This document shows, piece after piece, positions 21,201-24,200 of a stretch of 25,263 bases of DNA. The notes under the pieces are model-generated. The model had not been told where the DNA came from, searched no databases, and worked only from the letters and a program-made list of their open reading frames with translations. The translations under genes were made by a program, and so were the position numbers. Source of the stretch: Pigoraptor vietnamica (taxonomy: Eukaryota; Opisthokonta; Filasterea). Positions within the stretch are counted from its first letter, which is position 1; each line of letters begins with the position of its first letter. Location of the stretch: positions 1 to 25,263 of the forward strand of contig CALSCQ010002076.1 in assembly GCA_943704525.1 (NCBI GenBank). The letters run 5' to 3'.

Positions 21201-24200
21201 TCCGTAACATACAGCGTCACCGTCCGCAGAGCCAGCGTGGGAAGGCCAGAGATTTGGTTCTCGTACGTCAGCGAGCGAAGGACTGCGACGTAATCAGCGA
21301 CAGTCGCCGACCCAGAGAGGACCAGGTCAAGATGGTTCCCGCTGCGCACCACGCTCTTCGTGATGCCGGCCACGACGTCAACGTCGAGGAGCTCATTCGT
21401 GCCGTCGGGAACGGGCGAGAGGCGCACCTGCGCCGACGACATGTGCGTATCGTCGCTGTCGGTGATGACAAGGTTCGGGGCGAGAGAAAGCTCTCCGGTC
21501 GCCTCAATGTAGACCGTCTGCGCAAACTGCGCCGCGCCATCGAGAGTCAGAGCCGGCTCATCGTTCACGTACTGGATCGTCAGCAGCGAGTACACCGCCT
21601 CCGACGTAAACACGCCGTCCATCACGTGGAACGAGATGAGCCGAGACCCGCCAAGGGGCTCGTCAGCGTCGTTCCGGTACTTGACCGTCTTGAGAACGGC
21701 CGCGTAAGCCGCAACGCTCGCCGAGCCCGACAGCTGCAGCGTGTACGTGCCCGCATTGTACGTCGCCGTGATCGACCCGGTCCCAGTCGCCGAGAGCGCC
21801 TCGTCCGCACCGTCCGCGCCATCCACGATGACCACCTCGGCACCGACCATCGGCATCGCTCCGCTGTCCGCGTCCGTCAGAGTAAGCGCGTTCGTCGTGA
21901 GCGACAGCAGCGCGCCAGAGTCCTCGATGTACGTCACGCTCGTGTTGACAGCGCCTCCGTTGAGGAGGAGGACCGGCACCTTGTCGTTCACAAGCTGCAC
22001 GGTGACCGTGATATTCTCGATAGTCGTGGAAAACAGCCCGTCGAAGACGCTGAACGACGCCTCGCGGTCGCCGCCCGTCGGCTCGTCCGCCGTGTTCTGG
22101 TACTTGACCGTCCGCAGAATCGTCTGGTAGTTCGCCGCGCTCGTGGCTCCCTGAATGCTCAGCACACCCGACGAATACGTTGCCGTCACAGTGCCCGACA
22201 ACCCGCCCGGAATGGTCACCGACAGGACCTCACTCGAACCGTCGGGAATCGTCGCAAGCGTCACCGTCGCGCTCGCCATCGGGAAGCTCGGCGTGTAGTC
22301 CACATCAGTCACCGTCAACCCGCCGTCGACGACGACACTCGCGCCGTCTTCAACGTACGTGGCCAGCGCGGACGAAAGGACAAGCACAGGCGCGTGCAGG
22401 TTCTCCACCGTCACCGTAAACGTCGCAGTCGACGTGCTGCTGTCCAGCGCACCGTCGTTCACCTGCACCGTCACTGTGCGCGCACCGGGCTTCGGGAGCG
22501 CATTCGTGTTGCGGAACTTGAGCGAAGCAAATACGGCCTGGTACGTCGCAACCGTCGCCGACCCGCTGAACACGACCTGCATCGTCGCGGTGCTGGCGCC
22601 GGTAACGGTATCCGTCAGGCCGTTGGCGTCATACTCAAGCGTATCGTCGTCAAAGCCGCCGTCAACGTCCGCGCGCCCGTCGAGAATGACGGTCATGCTC
22701 ACAAGATCCGCACTGTCGATGTCAAAGAGCTGCGACGTTCCAGCGTCCGCGACGTCGACAGCGGCAGAACCTTGCGGGAAGTTGAGGCTACGAGCCGAGC
22801 TGGCCACCGAGATCACCGGGGCATCGTTCACAGGCGTGATGTCGACTGTGATCACGAGCACGTCGGTGCTATACGGATCGCGATAGTCGTCCACATGAAC
22901 GTCGGCGGTCTGACCAGCCGTACCAGCCGTCTCGTCCCACAGCAGCGCCGACAGCGACGAATCGCCGTCGTAATCAGCGACAGGAACGAAGCGGATGTCG
23001 GCGGTGCTCGGGACCAGGAGCGCAGCAGCCGCGCTGACCGACGCGATGTCCGTCCACGGATCACCGCCGGACAGGCGATACTGCCACTGGCCATTCGCGT
23101 TGTCTACCGTTGTGACAGCAAGCCCAAACTGCGTCGTGCCGTCCACGTCCGAACCAGCTCCGTTGAGCAGCGCCGGCAGAGAGTCGCCTGCGATCGTACC
23201 CGCGGTGTCGTCCTCCGTCACTGCCGTCAACGCAAGCGAGTTGACGAGCAGCACCGGCGAGTCATTAACGGCGGTGATCGTTAGCGACGCGACAGCGCTC
23301 GCCGAGCTAAACGGAGACGTGGCATCAAGAACCACCGGGTCAACGATGGTGCCAGCGAGAGCGGCACCCGTCTGATCCCACGCGACAAACGTCAGGGATA
23401 CGTCGCCATAGAGATTTGAAGCCGTGTTGAACCGAACAGCGCTCACACCGTCGTCCGCAAGAAGGAAGGCCGACGTCGACGAGAGGTTCGACGGCATATC
23501 GTACCACGTGGAACCGTTGATGGTGTACTCCCACACGCCCAGCGACGATCCGAGGTCGTAATCGATGATGCCCACGCCGAACACCGCGTCAGCGTCGTCG
23601 TCCGTGACGCCAGCGCCGAGCACGAGATCGGAAATCGAGAACGAAGTCAGCAGCCCGTCATCCTCGTTCACAGGTCCAATCGAGAACGTGGTCGTTTGCA
23701 CGACAGGCTCGTCATTCACGCTGTTCACCGCAATATCGAACTCGTACTCGTCAGCGCTAAATGCCGTCGACGCATCGAGACTCCGGGCATCCTTGTTCGT
23801 GTGGCCGCTCGTCGAACCGTCCGTCGTGTCCCACGCCGCAACCTTGAACCACGCAGCTCCGTGGAAGTTCGCCACGGGCGTGAAGCGCACCCGCACCGTC
23901 GACACAGCGCGCAAAACGACCGCCGAAGTCCGAGCCACCGTCAACGGCACCTGCGTCCACGCAGTCCCGCTGTTCGTGCTGAACTCCCACCGGCCGTTCG
24001 CCTGGTCCGCGTCAACAATCGCGAATCCAGTCACCGCATCCCAGTCGTCATCCGTAATCAGACCCGCAACAAGCGTTGCCCCATCAACACCCGCGTTGCT
24101 TCCAGACGCAACGTCCTCGTCAATCGCAGGCAAGGCAGAGCTGCCGGTCGCGATCACGGGCCGGTCGTTCACGGAGATCACAGTCACGGTCGCCGTCGCC

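Noticed and set aside
17996-23284. A 1,762-codon open frame on the plus strand
   Set aside because: Same cause: an Arg/Val/His-rich antisense shadow of well-recognised A and B modules.
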